Origin: Saccharothrix syringae
Lineage (GTDB): Bacteria > Actinomycetota > Actinomycetes > Mycobacteriales > Pseudonocardiaceae
Length of the DNA: 64,000 nucleotides
Assembly (NCBI RefSeq): GCF_009498035.1
Contig: NZ_CP034550.1
Coordinates: 7,750,001-7,814,000 of the forward strand
Reading direction: 5' to 3'
Positions 18,401-26,003 of this stretch are shown piece after piece (the stretch's first letter is position 1; each line of letters begins with the position of its first letter). The notes under the pieces are model-generated. The model was not told where the DNA came from. It made no database searches and was given only the letters and a program-made list of their open reading frames with translations. The translations under genes and the position numbers were made by a program.

Positions 18401-18649
18401 ACCACCGCGCTGACCGTCCGGTACGCGGACGGCACCAGCGCCTCGCTGCCGGTGACCGTGCCCGACTGGGCGGGTTCGGGGCCCGCGCTGCTGGAGATGC
18501 CGCACCGGATCAAGGCGGGGCAGGGCGTGGACGGGCCGGCGGTCCGGCTGTTCGGGGCTTCGGCGGCGCTGGACCCGGGCAGGGTCGTGCGGTCCGTGGG
18601 GCTGCCCGACGACCCGCGGGTGGAGGTGTACGCGATCACCCTGGTGTGA
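15413..18649 (+). CDS. Secreted GH92 alpha-mannosidase with C-terminal accessory domains
   Basis: ATG 15413 follows AGAGAGG and begins a signal peptide (MAPSHRRRARPLVASLALLA, cleavage after AVA near residue 30). GH92 motifs run in order: VNPFIGTQNFGNTFPGASAP, YDYLQGNIHGFSQTHLSGVG, FTPYQNLSLWDTYRPQNQL, NNEPDLLAPYFYLS and GNDDLGTMSAWYVFSSLGLY. GH92 enzymes are calcium-dependent exo-alpha-mannosidases acting on N-glycans or fungal and yeast mannans. After the catalytic part (to about residue 790) come a NEW3-like beta domain and an NPCBM-like C-terminus. It is a single gene behind a palindrome, so induction by mannosides is likely. Confidence 0.94.
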   Translation: MAPSHRRRARPLVASLALLAGLVTGVPAAVAQPAPEDPATLVNPFIGTQNFGNTFPGASAPFGMVQVSPDTGGQGGYDYLQGNIHGFSQTHLSGVGCPVMGELPVMPTTGPVDNVDTNAYRSPYSHDDEDAEPGYYRVGLSRYGIDAELTATPRTGWQRHSFPATTAANVLFNTGKANQQVLDSEVHVVGDRTVEGRVRAGRFCAGRDEHTVYFSATFDRPFAAFGTWRGTTRSPGARDAAGGGGNGAWVTFDATADRDVVLKVGLSYTGVEGARRNLAAETGDSFDFDATRAALRRDWAGRLGAIRVDGGPVERRTAFYTALYHSLLHPNLAGDVDGRYTGFDGAQHVAEDFTPYQNLSLWDTYRPQNQLLELLEPAVARDVALSVVASGRDGGWLPRWALANSETNIMTGDPVTPFLVEAWSKGLLAGHEQETYDLLRRNATETPPADSPYNGRSGVAFYDERGYVPSGLALGEDCAHKGGDNDCVHPASATLEYAAADAALALMAAGLGHREDARLFAGRGQWYRNLWDAGTGHFRPRTVEGTWVSPYNPVDAGHQFHEGGAYQYQWLVPQDPNGLVELMGGRRATEQRLDAFFAYDKLLVDPAGTARTEWITQPYDYYGKPTYNPNNEPDLLAPYFYLSVGAPAKTATAVRAAMTLFTTGPDGMTGNDDLGTMSAWYVFSSLGLYPTMSGADFLALSSPQFPAATVRVGQGRVLTITAPGVDDTNRYVRRVSLDGRDVRTTWLRWDDVVGGGTLAHEVGPTPSAWGTDPGAAPPSVNRAPADDRRHVDASLRESTAVVPTGDAEQTATLTLDVLAQAPGAVPVTVRPTAPAGWRVSPTPLLVLRSGRLPVQRTVALAVTVPAGTPAGSYPVRVEVRGPNAVTREAVVEVRPAARCAVTAGTQCAVDLTGSLNHDGTATVEQPAQGDFDGQGWSYDAALLPTGPVTLGGVAYAAPDPGGAAANFVEARGQAVLLPGARYGGLRLVAASHNGPVTTALTVRYADGTSASLPVTVPDWAGSGPALLEMPHRIKAGQGVDGPAVRLFGASAALDPGRVVRSVGLPDDPRVEVYAITLV

Positions 18650-19037
18650 GGTCGCGGGGGTCGGTGAGGCGGTGCAGGGCGAGGCGGGCCAGCGGCAGGT
18701 AGGGCAGCACGACCGCCGCCGGCCCGCGCACGGTCAGCCAGGTGCCGCCGTCCGGTGCCACGCCGTGGCGCAGGTGGAGCCGGAGCGGGCCGAGGCGGGC
18801 GTCCCAGGCCCAGGTCCGGGCGGTGTGGTCCACGGCGGTGACGGTGAAGCGCACGCGCACGCCCAGCGGGGCCCGGACCCGGCCGGTGACGCCCGGCGCG
18901 AGGCGCGGTGCCGAGGTCTCGACGCCGGTGATCTGCGGGGCCCACCTCGGCCACAGGGCCGGCTGGGCGTACCGCTCCCACACCACGTCGGCGGGTGCGC
19001 GTCCCGGTGCCCGGGTGCCGATTTCCACGGTCACCAT
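18636..19037 (-). CDS. SRPBCC-fold (polyketide cyclase/dehydrase-like) small protein
   Basis: This 133-residue protein starts at ATG 19037 (MVTVEIGTRAPGRAPADVVW). VWERYAQPALWPRWAPQITG and the beta-strand pattern through VRFTVTAVDHTARTWAWDA are typical of the START-like SRPBCC ligand-binding fold. Its last 14 bases overlap the end of the converging GH92 gene. Ligand and role are unknown; many relatives bind lipids or are misannotated as cyclases. Confidence 0.8.
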   Translation of the reverse strand: MVTVEIGTRAPGRAPADVVWERYAQPALWPRWAPQITGVETSAPRLAPGVTGRVRAPLGVRVRFTVTAVDHTARTWAWDARLGPLRLHLRHGVAPDGGTWLTVRGPAAVVLPYLPLARLALHRLTDPRDLTPG

Positions 19038-19195
19038 CGTCGTCGACGCGGCGGGGGCGCGCTCGGTGTGGCGGGCGGGTCCGCCTGTTCGGGGAGGGTC
19101 CGGTTCGGTTCGGCGTGCGGCGAGCGGCGGGGGTCGGCAGCGGTTCACCCCGCCGCTCACGAGGAGGGCGGGGCAGTGCGCCGCCCGGGTCGGGT

Positions 19196-20089
19196 TCAGC
19201 CGGTCCGGCCCGTGGCCCTCAGCACGACGCGCACGCCGTGCCGGAGGGAGGTGAGCCGTTCGGCCCCGGCCGGCACGACGAGCGGGTCCCACCCCGGTCC
19301 CGCGACGGCCACGACCGCGTCGAAGCGCGTGGCCAGGGTCCTCAGCGGCACCTCGCGCGCCAGCTCCGCCCGGTGCGCCCAGACGACGACCACCGCGGGC
19401 CGCAGCTTGCCCACCGCGTCGAGCAGCGCGCGGGCGGGCAGCCGGGCACCGAGGTGGCGCCACGTCGAGTCGCACTCGGACAGTGCCGCCCCCAGCGCCT
19501 CCAGCGGCAGCGTGTGCTGCTCGTCGGGCGCGCACGCGAGCAGCGCGGCCAGCCTGCCCTCGGCCGCCGGGAACGGGACGCCGCGCAGCGCGTGCAGCAC
19601 GGCCGCCGTGGTGACGTGCTCGACCTCCACGCCCCGGCCCCGGGCGGCGGCGCGGCGGCCGAGCTGGACCAGGGTGGGCATGAACACCTGGTGCCAGGAG
19701 TCGACGACGCCGTGCTCCGCGATGAGCTTGACGGCCAGGTCCCGCATCAGCGGCTCGTCCAGGCGGCAGGCCGCGTTGAGGAAACCGCGCCGGACCGCGC
19801 GGGCGGCGTCCGGGCTCAGGTCGACGCGGGGCGCGGGGGTCGCGACCGCGGGCGGCGGTTCGCTCAGCACGATCCCCGCGGCGGCGGCCGGGGCCAGGCC
19901 CTTGGCGGTCAGCTCGACCATGCGGCGCAGCCGCTCCACGTCGGCGGGCGTGTAGCGGCGGTGGTTGCCGCTGGTGCGGGCGGACGGGCCGAGGCCGTAC
20001 CGGCGGTGCCACGTGCGCAGCGTCGTCGGGGAGATGCCGAGCATCCCGGCCAGCGCTCCCGGGGTCAGCCCACTGCCCTGCTCGCCCAT
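19196..20089 (-). CDS. MerR-type regulator with cobalamin-binding domain (LitR/CarH-like)
   Basis: ATG 20089 gives an N-terminal MerR helix-turn-helix (LAGMLGISPTTLRTWHRRYG, GNHRRYTPADVERLRRMVEL). The C-terminal half matches the B12-binding four-helix bundle (VEVEHVTTAAVLHAL) and Rossmann domain (LACAPDEQHTLPLEALGAAL; the His is the expected lower cobalt ligand). CarH/LitR proteins repress in the dark through adenosylcobalamin and release DNA in light. The Trp of the Wx9EH motif is Ala here (GRRAAARGRGVEVEH), so light chemistry may differ. No carotenoid genes are adjacent; the next gene upstream on the strand is a WhiB factor. Confidence 0.9.
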   Translation of the reverse strand: MGEQGSGLTPGALAGMLGISPTTLRTWHRRYGLGPSARTSGNHRRYTPADVERLRRMVELTAKGLAPAAAAGIVLSEPPPAVATPAPRVDLSPDAARAVRRGFLNAACRLDEPLMRDLAVKLIAEHGVVDSWHQVFMPTLVQLGRRAAARGRGVEVEHVTTAAVLHALRGVPFPAAEGRLAALLACAPDEQHTLPLEALGAALSECDSTWRHLGARLPARALLDAVGKLRPAVVVVWAHRAELAREVPLRTLATRFDAVVAVAGPGWDPLVVPAGAERLTSLRHGVRVVLRATGRTG

Positions 20090-20219
20090 CACCCTCCGAC
20101 CTCCGTGCCGCCGCCGGGCACCGCCTGGACGGCCGCACCGCCGGTCAGTCCACTGAGGACCGTCATCGGCGCGGGCGGCCCCGTCGAACACCCGGGTCTC
20201 CCCCGGTGCCCGCGCGGGG

Positions 20220-20507
20220 TCACGCGCGCCTGTGCTGCCTGGCGATCATGGTGCGCAGCTCGCTCTCGCCGAGCCCGCCCCAGATGCCGTAGGTCTCCTC
20301 GACGGCCAGCGCGTGCTCGCGGCACTGGCGCATCACCGGGCAGCGCCGGCACACCTGCTTGGCGCGCTCCTCCCGGCTGCGCCGCGCCTCGCCGCGCTCG
20401 TTGGGCGTGTGGAAGAACAGCGTGCTGTCCAGGCCCCGGCACAGACCTCTCAGCTGCCAGTCCCAGGACTCGGCGACGGGGCTGGGCAGGCGTGACAGTT
20501 CGGGCAT
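20220..20507 (-). CDS. WhiB-family iron-sulfur regulator, WhiD/WhiB3 type
   Basis: This 95-residue protein has the four cluster cysteines (GLCRG, then CRRCP and C in MRQC), the YGIWGGLGESE turn and a basic C-terminal tail. WDWQLRGLCRGLDSTLFFH and NERGEARRSREERAKQVC match the WhiD/WhiB3 subgroup. These proteins carry a redox- and NO-sensitive 4Fe-4S cluster and partner with the principal sigma factor during development and stress. The sequence between it and the ArsR-like gene contains an A/T-rich patch (20550-20577) with GTTGCAAC that probably includes its promoter. Confidence 0.95.
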   Translation of the reverse strand: MPELSRLPSPVAESWDWQLRGLCRGLDSTLFFHTPNERGEARRSREERAKQVCRRCPVMRQCREHALAVEETYGIWGGLGESELRTMIARQHRRA

Positions 20508-20652
20508 GCGACCACGTCCTCATCCGGGCGTCCAGGTGGATGCCCACACCCTAAATTCGATTCAAAAGCGTTGCAACTCGACGCGCTGCGGGCAGGCCAG
20601 TGCGTGGCGTCCACGCAGGTGGGGAGGGTTTTCCACGCCGGGCACGACCAGG

Positions 20653-20680
20653 ACCGGGCCCGCACGACTGCGGGCCCGGT
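20653..20680 (-). terminator. Strong hairpin after the ArsR-like gene
   Basis: ACCGGGCCCGCA/TGCGGGCCCGGT is a perfect 12-bp stem with a CGAC tetraloop, 14 bases beyond the stop of the minus-strand gene. Confidence 0.85.
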
Positions 20681-20693
20681 CGCGGGGCCGTCG

Positions 20694-21641
20694 TTACCGC
20701 ACGGCGCCTTCGAGGAGCGATTCGCCCAGCTCGGTCAGCGAGTGCACGGCCCGCTTGCCGTACCGGGTGGTCCGGAGCAGGCCGGCGTCGCGCAGCACGC
20801 AGGTGTGCCTGCTCACCGAGGCGGGCGAGGTACCGACGCGGCGCGCCAGCTCCACCGTGCCGACCCCGGTGCGCGCGCACTCCAGCACGGCGCTGCGCGT
20901 CGGCCCCAGCAGGGCGTCGAGGCTCTTGGGCACGCTGCCCGCCCACCGGTCGGTGTCGTCGATCGGGTGCACCAGCACCGGCGGGAGCGACGGGTCGGTC
21001 AGCGCGCCCGGCCGGTGGCGGGCGAAGTACGACGGGACCAGCCGCAGGCCGCGGCCGCCCAGGCGCACCTCCCGGTCGACCGGGTGGTCGACCTCCAGCA
21101 CCGGCGGCCGCCAGTGGGCGCCCCCGCCGAGCCCGGCGAGCAGGCCGTGCACCCCGTCGTCGACGAGGTCGCGGGCCCGGCGGGCGCGGTCGGCGTTGAC
21201 GCTCTCCCGGATGACGTCGGCGAACGGCTCGACCAGCACCGAGTGCAGGCGGCGCAGCATGTCCGCGACGGCGCCCAGCGCGGCGTCGTCACCGCGCGCC
21301 AGCGGCTCCACCCAGCCGGGCAGCGGCGCGAGGCAGGCCAGCTCGGCCCGCACCCGGTGGCGCGGCGTGGCGCGCACGGCCGCCAGCCCGGCCTCCAGGC
21401 CGCGCGCCGACTCGGCGGGCAGCAGGAAGTCCGGGCAGGGCCGCAGCACGTGCAGCAACCGCAGCGCGGGATCGCGGTGGTCGATCGCGCGCCGCACGGC
21501 GTACGACCACTTGGCGAACACCGGCGACTGATCCCGTTCGGCCAGGCGGCGACTGGCCAGCAGCACGTCCCAGAGCGGGTCCGAGGTCGGTGCCACCGTC
21601 GTGCACACCAGGTCTTCGGTCGTGAAAAAGATGCGGAGCAC
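20694..21641 (-). CDS. ArsR-like winged-helix regulator with N-terminal DUF5937-type domain
   Basis: The C-terminal about 70 residues form a winged helix (LLGPTRSAVLECARTGVGTV, ELARRVGTSPASVSRHTCVL, DAGLLRTTRYGKRAVHSL). The N-terminal 220 residues (MLRIFFTTEDLVCTTVAPTS, then DPLWDVLLASRRL) are of the type found in many actinobacterial regulators labelled DUF5937. The effector is unknown. It is followed by a clear terminator. Upstream (21642-21937) no gene is visible; that region contains GCAACACTGTTGC at 21875-21887, a possible operator. Confidence 0.88.
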   Translation of the reverse strand: MLRIFFTTEDLVCTTVAPTSDPLWDVLLASRRLAERDQSPVFAKWSYAVRRAIDHRDPALRLLHVLRPCPDFLLPAESARGLEAGLAAVRATPRHRVRAELACLAPLPGWVEPLARGDDAALGAVADMLRRLHSVLVEPFADVIRESVNADRARRARDLVDDGVHGLLAGLGGGAHWRPPVLEVDHPVDREVRLGGRGLRLVPSYFARHRPGALTDPSLPPVLVHPIDDTDRWAGSVPKSLDALLGPTRSAVLECARTGVGTVELARRVGTSPASVSRHTCVLRDAGLLRTTRYGKRAVHSLTELGESLLEGAVR

Positions 21642-21874
21642 GAGATCCCCCCAAATCGTTCGTCCCCGCTCCGGATGGTGGCAAGTCGCTCACCGGGGGC
21701 GCAAGGGTTCGGCGGGGTCCGCCGTGGGGGGTCCTGTGCCCGTGGCCTTGCCCGTCCGGGCACGGTCCACAGAGGATGGTCGGCAACCGCAGGTAGTCGC
21801 GGTCGTGCCGAACCACCTCGGCGCACCGTGCCCGGAATCGGGAGAATTCCACGTCAGTCGGACGCAATCATTTC

Positions 21875-21887
21875 GCAACACTGTTGC
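21875..21887. promoter_or_regulatory. Inverted repeat in the 21642-21937 gap
   Basis: GCAACA-C-TGTTGC is a perfect inverted repeat in a locally A/T-rich stretch upstream of the ArsR-like gene. It is the only notable element in that roughly 300-base gap. Confidence 0.4.
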
Positions 21888-21937
21888 AAGTGCGTCGCGC
21901 CGCGCGTTCCGGGTCGATTCCGGCAATTCGGCGCGGC

Positions 21938-22840
21938 TCAACCGAGCGGCGGGTTGAACCGCGAGTAGCCGGGTTCGCCCCAGCGCAGCGGCACCAGGCC
22001 GGCCACCTCCACCACGTCGGTGACGGTGAACAGGACCACGCGCTCGGCGCCCGGGTGGTCGGCGGCCCGGTCCGCCGACCAGTCGACCCGCGCCCGGCCC
22101 GAGACGTGCAGGGTCGCGCCGGTGGCCCAGTCGCAGAACAGCAGGCCCGCGGCGGGGTTCACGTCGAGGTTGCCCAGGGTCAGGAACATCGCGTTGCCCG
22201 CGTAGTCGGGCCACTCCAGCTCGGTGCCCGAGCGGACCCGGACGAAGCCGGGGTTCCCGCCGCGGTGGGAGGTGTCGACGTCGCCCTCGTCGGAGGCGGT
22301 GGTGACGAAGAACGTGTCCGCGGCGCGGACCCACACCTGCTGCGCGGCGGTGAGCGCGACGCCCCGGCCGGTGACGCGCGGCTCGGCGGCACCGGGCACG
22401 CGCTCGGGCACGCGCTGCTGGATGTACTTGGGGCAGTTGGCCACGACCTGCTCGACGGCGACGACCAGGCCGCCGTCGCGCGGGCGGGCCGTGCCGTTGA
22501 CGCGCATCCGGCGCCGCGTGCCCGGCTCGACCGCGATCGCGCCGACCGCGGCGGGGCCCGCCAGCACCCCGGCCAGCGGGTCGGCCGCGGCCGGGGTGGC
22601 GGCGACCTCGACGGTGCGGCCGTCGGGGACCCGGAGGAAGCCGGGCTCCCCGGCGAGCGCCGTGCCCCACAGCCGGCCCCGGTCGTCGGCCGCGCCGAGG
22701 AACAGGACCGGTTGCCGGGCCAGGAAGTCGGCGGCGACGTCCGGGACCGACGTGCGGACCGCGCGGAGCGTGTGGTCGGCGCGGTCCAGCACGCCGGCCC
22801 GGCGCTGGACCGCGCGTTCCCCGCGGTGATAGGTGGTCAC
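21938..22840 (-). CDS. Pyridoxamine 5'-phosphate oxidase-family flavin-binding protein
   Basis: Start GTG 22840 (VTTYHRGERAVQRRAG) lies two bases after the stop of the VOC gene, so the two form an operon. The protein has two split-barrel repeats: QPVLFLGAADDRGRLWGTAL and FFVTTASDEGDVDTSHRGGN followed by AGNAMFLTLGNLDVNPAAGL and a central CPKYIQQR. This matches the PNPOx-like family of about 300 residues that binds FMN or F420. True pyridoxine oxidation is unlikely; a redox or detoxification role is more plausible. Confidence 0.85.
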   Translation of the reverse strand: MTTYHRGERAVQRRAGVLDRADHTLRAVRTSVPDVAADFLARQPVLFLGAADDRGRLWGTALAGEPGFLRVPDGRTVEVAATPAAADPLAGVLAGPAAVGAIAVEPGTRRRMRVNGTARPRDGGLVVAVEQVVANCPKYIQQRVPERVPGAAEPRVTGRGVALTAAQQVWVRAADTFFVTTASDEGDVDTSHRGGNPGFVRVRSGTELEWPDYAGNAMFLTLGNLDVNPAAGLLFCDWATGATLHVSGRARVDWSADRAADHPGAERVVLFTVTDVVEVAGLVPLRWGEPGYSRFNPPLG

Positions 22841-22842
22841 GG

Positions 22843-23295
22843 TTAGAAGAAGCCGCAGGTGGGCGCGTCCGACCTGGGTGCGGCGGCGGTCCCGGCGCCG
22901 GACGGTGCGTAGATCTCCAGGCGGATGCCGTCCGGGTCGGTGAAGAAGATGCCGCCGGAGTCGGCGCCCTCGCCGTGCGGCACCACGCCGTCGTAGGCGA
23001 AGGTGACCGCCAGCTCGCGCAGGACCTCCTCGGCGCGGCGGACCTCGTCGATGTCGTCGACCTGGAACGACAGGTGGTGCAGGCCGGGGCGCCCGGTGTC
23101 GAAGGCACCGGCGCTCTGCTGCCACAGGGTCAGCCGCAGCTCGCCGCCGTGGCCGAGGAAGGCGAAGCGGCGGTCGGGCTCGGTGCCCTCGCCGAGGCTC
23201 TCGAAGCCGAAGACCCGCTGGTAGAAGCCGCGCGAGCGGTCGAGGTCGGTGACGTTGAGGCCGACGTGCCCGGTCTGCGGGGTGGCGGTCGCCAT
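22843..23295 (-). CDS. VOC-family (glyoxalase/bleomycin-resistance-like) protein
   Basis: This 150-residue protein has paired beta-alpha-beta repeats: GHVGLNVTDLDRSRGFYQRV with metal ligand His10, GLHHLSFQVDDIDE, and GGIFFTDPDGIRLEIYAP with the C-terminal Glu ligand. These are the features of a metal-dependent vicinal-oxygen-chelate enzyme (glyoxalase, dioxygenase or thiol transferase). It is divergent from the CGNR regulator, a recurrent pairing, and co-transcribed with the PNPOx-like gene. Confidence 0.92.
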   Translation of the reverse strand: MATATPQTGHVGLNVTDLDRSRGFYQRVFGFESLGEGTEPDRRFAFLGHGGELRLTLWQQSAGAFDTGRPGLHHLSFQVDDIDEVRRAEEVLRELAVTFAYDGVVPHGEGADSGGIFFTDPDGIRLEIYAPSGAGTAAAPRSDAPTCGFF

Positions 23296-23310
23296 CTGGT
23301 TCCTCCTTGA

Positions 23311-23384
23311 TCTAACTGTTGAGGAGAACTTAGACGGTTAGAATCGAGGACGTCAACCCGGCTAAGCTGATTTGACTGGTTAGA
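23311..23384. promoter_or_regulatory. Three repeats of a GTTAGA box in the VOC/CGNR divergent promoter
   Basis: AACAGTTAGA (inverted, 23311-23320), GACGGTTAGA (23333-23342) and GACTGGTTAGA (23374-23384) share a GTTAGA core. The first is in inverted orientation to the other two. They surround the likely start sites of both genes and are the probable target of the CGNR protein. Confidence 0.55.
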
Positions 23385-23424
23385 AGTAGGTTGTTCCAGG
23401 TCAACGCCGGTGGAGGAGGTGCGG

Positions 23425-23973
23425 GTGCCCGAGCGAACGACGTCGGCCGACCCCAGGCCCCTGACCGGCGAGCCCCTGTCGCTGGATCTGCTGAACACCC
23501 GGTGGATCACCGACGGGCCGCACGACCTGCTGGAGACCGTCGACGGGCTGGCCACCTGGCTGACCGGTGCCGGCCTGGCCGACCGCTGCCCGGCCGACGA
23601 GGCGACCCTGGCGGCCGTCCGGCACGCGCGGGACGCGCTGGCCGCCGCGGTGGTTTCGCCGGACGCGTCGGCGCTGAACGCCGTGCTCGACCGCGGCCGG
23701 GTCCGCCTGGCGCTGGTCGACGGCGCGCCGGTCGAGCGGGTGGAGGTCGACGACCCCGCCTGGCTGCCCGGCTGGCTGGCCGCCCGCGACTACCTCGACC
23801 TGCTGGGGCGGGCGCCGGACCGCATCAGGCCCTGCGCCAACCCGGCGTGCGTGCTCCACTTCTTCGACGTGTCCAAGAACGGCAGCCGGCGCTGGTGCTC
23901 GATGGCCGGGTGCGGGAACCGGTCCAAGGCCAACCGGCACTACGCGCGGGTCCGGGAGAACCGGGCGGGGTGA
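23425..23973 (+). CDS. CGNR zinc-finger (ABATE-type) regulator
   Basis: GTG 23425 is chosen because GGAGGAGG lies five bases upstream; GTG 23410 and 23419 are in-frame alternatives. The N-terminal domain (LSLDLLNTRWITDGPHDLLE) is the stress-linked ABATE domain; the C-terminus is the zinc finger RPCANPACVLHFFD followed by RRWCSMAGCGNRSKANRHYA with the family-defining CGNR. Such proteins are predicted ligand-responsive transcription factors. It is divergent from the VOC/PNPOx operon it probably controls. Confidence 0.92.
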   Translation: MPERTTSADPRPLTGEPLSLDLLNTRWITDGPHDLLETVDGLATWLTGAGLADRCPADEATLAAVRHARDALAAAVVSPDASALNAVLDRGRVRLALVDGAPVERVEVDDPAWLPGWLAARDYLDLLGRAPDRIRPCANPACVLHFFDVSKNGSRRWCSMAGCGNRSKANRHYARVRENRAG

Positions 23974-24004
23974 GGGCGGACCGCGGTGGGCGGTTGTCGA
24001 GCGC

Positions 24005-24409
24005 TCAGCGCCCCCCGCCCGGCGCCGCCACCACCCGGCCCAGGTCCTCGTCCGTGACACCGACCCCGGGGTCCACCTCCACCAGCGCCGTGGTCTCCCG
24101 CCGCCGGGCCGGGAACTCCGCACGGGCGGTCGGGAACAGGCCGGAGTCGTCCAGCCGGCCCAGGGGCCGCCCCGCCGCGAACCGGCCCACCGCCGGGAAC
24201 TTCCGCCCCGGCCGCCCCTCGTGCGCGCGCAGCCCGACCACCCGCAGCGGCGGCAGCCCGAGCGCGGGCCCCGCGTACCGGTTCGCGTCGTCCTCCCCCG
24301 TGGTGCACCACGCCAACTCCGCGTCCGACTCCTCCGCCGTCCGCGTCGACGCGCCCCACGCGTTCGGCGGACCGTCCACGTCCGGCCGCACCAGCGGTCT
24401 CGCGGTCAC
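24005..24409 (-). CDS. Hypothetical protein, no recognised domain
   Basis: GTG 24409 (VTARPLVRPDVDGPPNAWG) is the most natural start; in-frame sequence upstream is Arg-rich and unlike protein. The 134-residue product has no membrane segment or signal peptide. Recognisable stretches are STRTAEESDAELAWC, ANRYAGPALGLPPLRVVGL and TALVEVDPGVGVTDEDLG. Codon bias supports coding. It is divergent from the TROVE-like gene. I cannot assign a function. Confidence 0.55.
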   Translation of the reverse strand: MTARPLVRPDVDGPPNAWGASTRTAEESDAELAWCTTGEDDANRYAGPALGLPPLRVVGLRAHEGRPGRKFPAVGRFAAGRPLGRLDDSGLFPTARAEFPARRRETTALVEVDPGVGVTDEDLGRVVAAPGGGR

Positions 24410-24599
24410 CCGCCGATCGTGCCCGGCACCCGCGGCGGCGGGCGAAATCGCGCGCTCACGCGCCCGGCCCGTTGCTATCCTCCGCGCACGCCGACCGCGG
24501 GACTCCGGTGCGACTTCCGGGACGCGCCTCTGAAGCGATGCTTCGCTGATCGCACCCCCATTCCCCGGTCGGCGCCCACGACTCCAGGACGGGGGACCG

Positions 24600-26003
24600 A
24601 TGGACCTCCTCGCCGCCGAGGACATGCTGCTGTTCGTCAACGCGGCGACCACCTCCACCGGTCAGCGCGAGTTCCACTCCGACGCCGACGCGCAGCGGCT
24701 GTCGCTGGACTTCCTGCACGAGTACATGGCGGTCAACTACCGCGACCTGTACGCGGCGGCGCTCGCGCTGGACGTCAACGACCACAACGCCGCGCTGATC
24801 ATCCGCCGGCTGCTGGCCGACCCCGGCGACCTGCCCGCCGACCAGCGGCGGGTGGAGGGGCGGCTGATCGGCGCCCGGCTGCGGGCCCTGCCGCCGCAGC
24901 GCGCCTACGACCTGTTCCGCGACCTGCGGCGGGCCCGGGTGAACAACCGGCGCACGCGCGCGGTCGTCCGGGACTGGCTGGCGCGGCGGCCCGACCCCGT
25001 GTTCGACGCGGTGAAGTACCGCGCCGGGGTGAAGCGGGCGCTGCGCCACGCGCACGTCCGGCCGGCGGACGAGGAGGTGGGCGCGTTCCTGTTCGCACGG
25101 CGCCCGCGCTACCGCGCACCGCTGCTGGACTCCTGGCGACGGGCGCACTACGACAAGTCCGCCGTGTACGAGCTGCCCTACACCGTCGCCGAGGGGTTCG
25201 CCGCCAGGCACGGCATCGAGCGGGCGGTGTTCCTGGCGCGCATCGCGCCCCGGCTGACCCGGCTGGAGCGGCTGCGGTTGCAGGGCGCCGCCCGGCGCGA
25301 CGGGGTGGCCGAGGTGGTGGCGGACCTGTCCGGGATGCCGCTGACCCGGCTGGCCTCGTACGTGCTGGCGCTGCCGTTCGCCGAGCGCGGGCGGCGGCGT
25401 GCCGAGCTGACCTCCGCCCTGCGCGCGGCGGCCCGGCGGGCGTGCGGCCCCGAGGCCGGCCGGTGGGGTCGGGTGGCGGCGGTGCTGGACGACAGCTTCT
25501 CCTCGGCCGGGTCCGCGACCAAGCGCAACCGCCCGCTCGCGGTCGCGCTGGCCTGCCACTACCTGCTGGAGGCGCTGGCGGCCGAGTACACCGGCCTGTG
25601 GACCTCCGGCAACGACGACCCGCTGATGGCCCGCCCGCGCGGCGTGACGCCGCTGGGCGAGCGGGTGCTCGACGCGGTGGAGTTCGGGCCCGAGCGGCTG
25701 GTGGTGGTGTCGGACGGGTGGGACAACGCGCCGCCCGGGCTGGCCGCCGAGGTGCTGCGGGTGTGGCGCGAGCGGTTGGACCCGGAGCGCCGGGTCAGCG
25801 CGGTCCACCTCAACCCGGTGTACGACGCGGACGCCTTCACCGCCCGGCGGTTGACCCCGCAGGTGCCCACCGTGGGGGTGCGGGACGCCGAGGACGTGCC
25901 CGCGCTGATCGGGTTCGCGCGGCTCGCCGAGGGGACGACCGGGTTGGCCGAGCTGCGCGCGCACCTGGGGCGTCGGGTGGAGCGGTTCCTGGAGGGGCGA
26001 TGA
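24600..26003 (+). CDS. TROVE-like / von Willebrand A domain protein (Ro60-like)
   Basis: ATG 24600 follows GGGGGA. Residues about 1-290 are alpha-helical repeats resembling the TROVE ring of Ro60 (HEYMAVNYRDLYAAALALDV, RRTRAVVRDWLARRPDPVFD, AVKYRAGVKRALRHAH). Residues about 295-460 form a vWA domain with MIDAS sequence VLDDSFSSAGSATK and strand VVVSDGWDN. Ro60 and its bacterial homologue Rsr bind Y RNA and misfolded RNA and assist RNA processing and decay. Here it is first in a coupled operon with a His-rich microprotein and an ARPP-like protein. TROVE assignment is by pattern and moderately certain; the vWA part is clearer. Confidence 0.8.
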   Translation: MDLLAAEDMLLFVNAATTSTGQREFHSDADAQRLSLDFLHEYMAVNYRDLYAAALALDVNDHNAALIIRRLLADPGDLPADQRRVEGRLIGARLRALPPQRAYDLFRDLRRARVNNRRTRAVVRDWLARRPDPVFDAVKYRAGVKRALRHAHVRPADEEVGAFLFARRPRYRAPLLDSWRRAHYDKSAVYELPYTVAEGFAARHGIERAVFLARIAPRLTRLERLRLQGAARRDGVAEVVADLSGMPLTRLASYVLALPFAERGRRRAELTSALRAAARRACGPEAGRWGRVAAVLDDSFSSAGSATKRNRPLAVALACHYLLEALAAEYTGLWTSGNDDPLMARPRGVTPLGERVLDAVEFGPERLVVVSDGWDNAPPGLAAEVLRVWRERLDPERRVSAVHLNPVYDADAFTARRLTPQVPTVGVRDAEDVPALIGFARLAEGTTGLAELRAHLGRRVERFLEGR

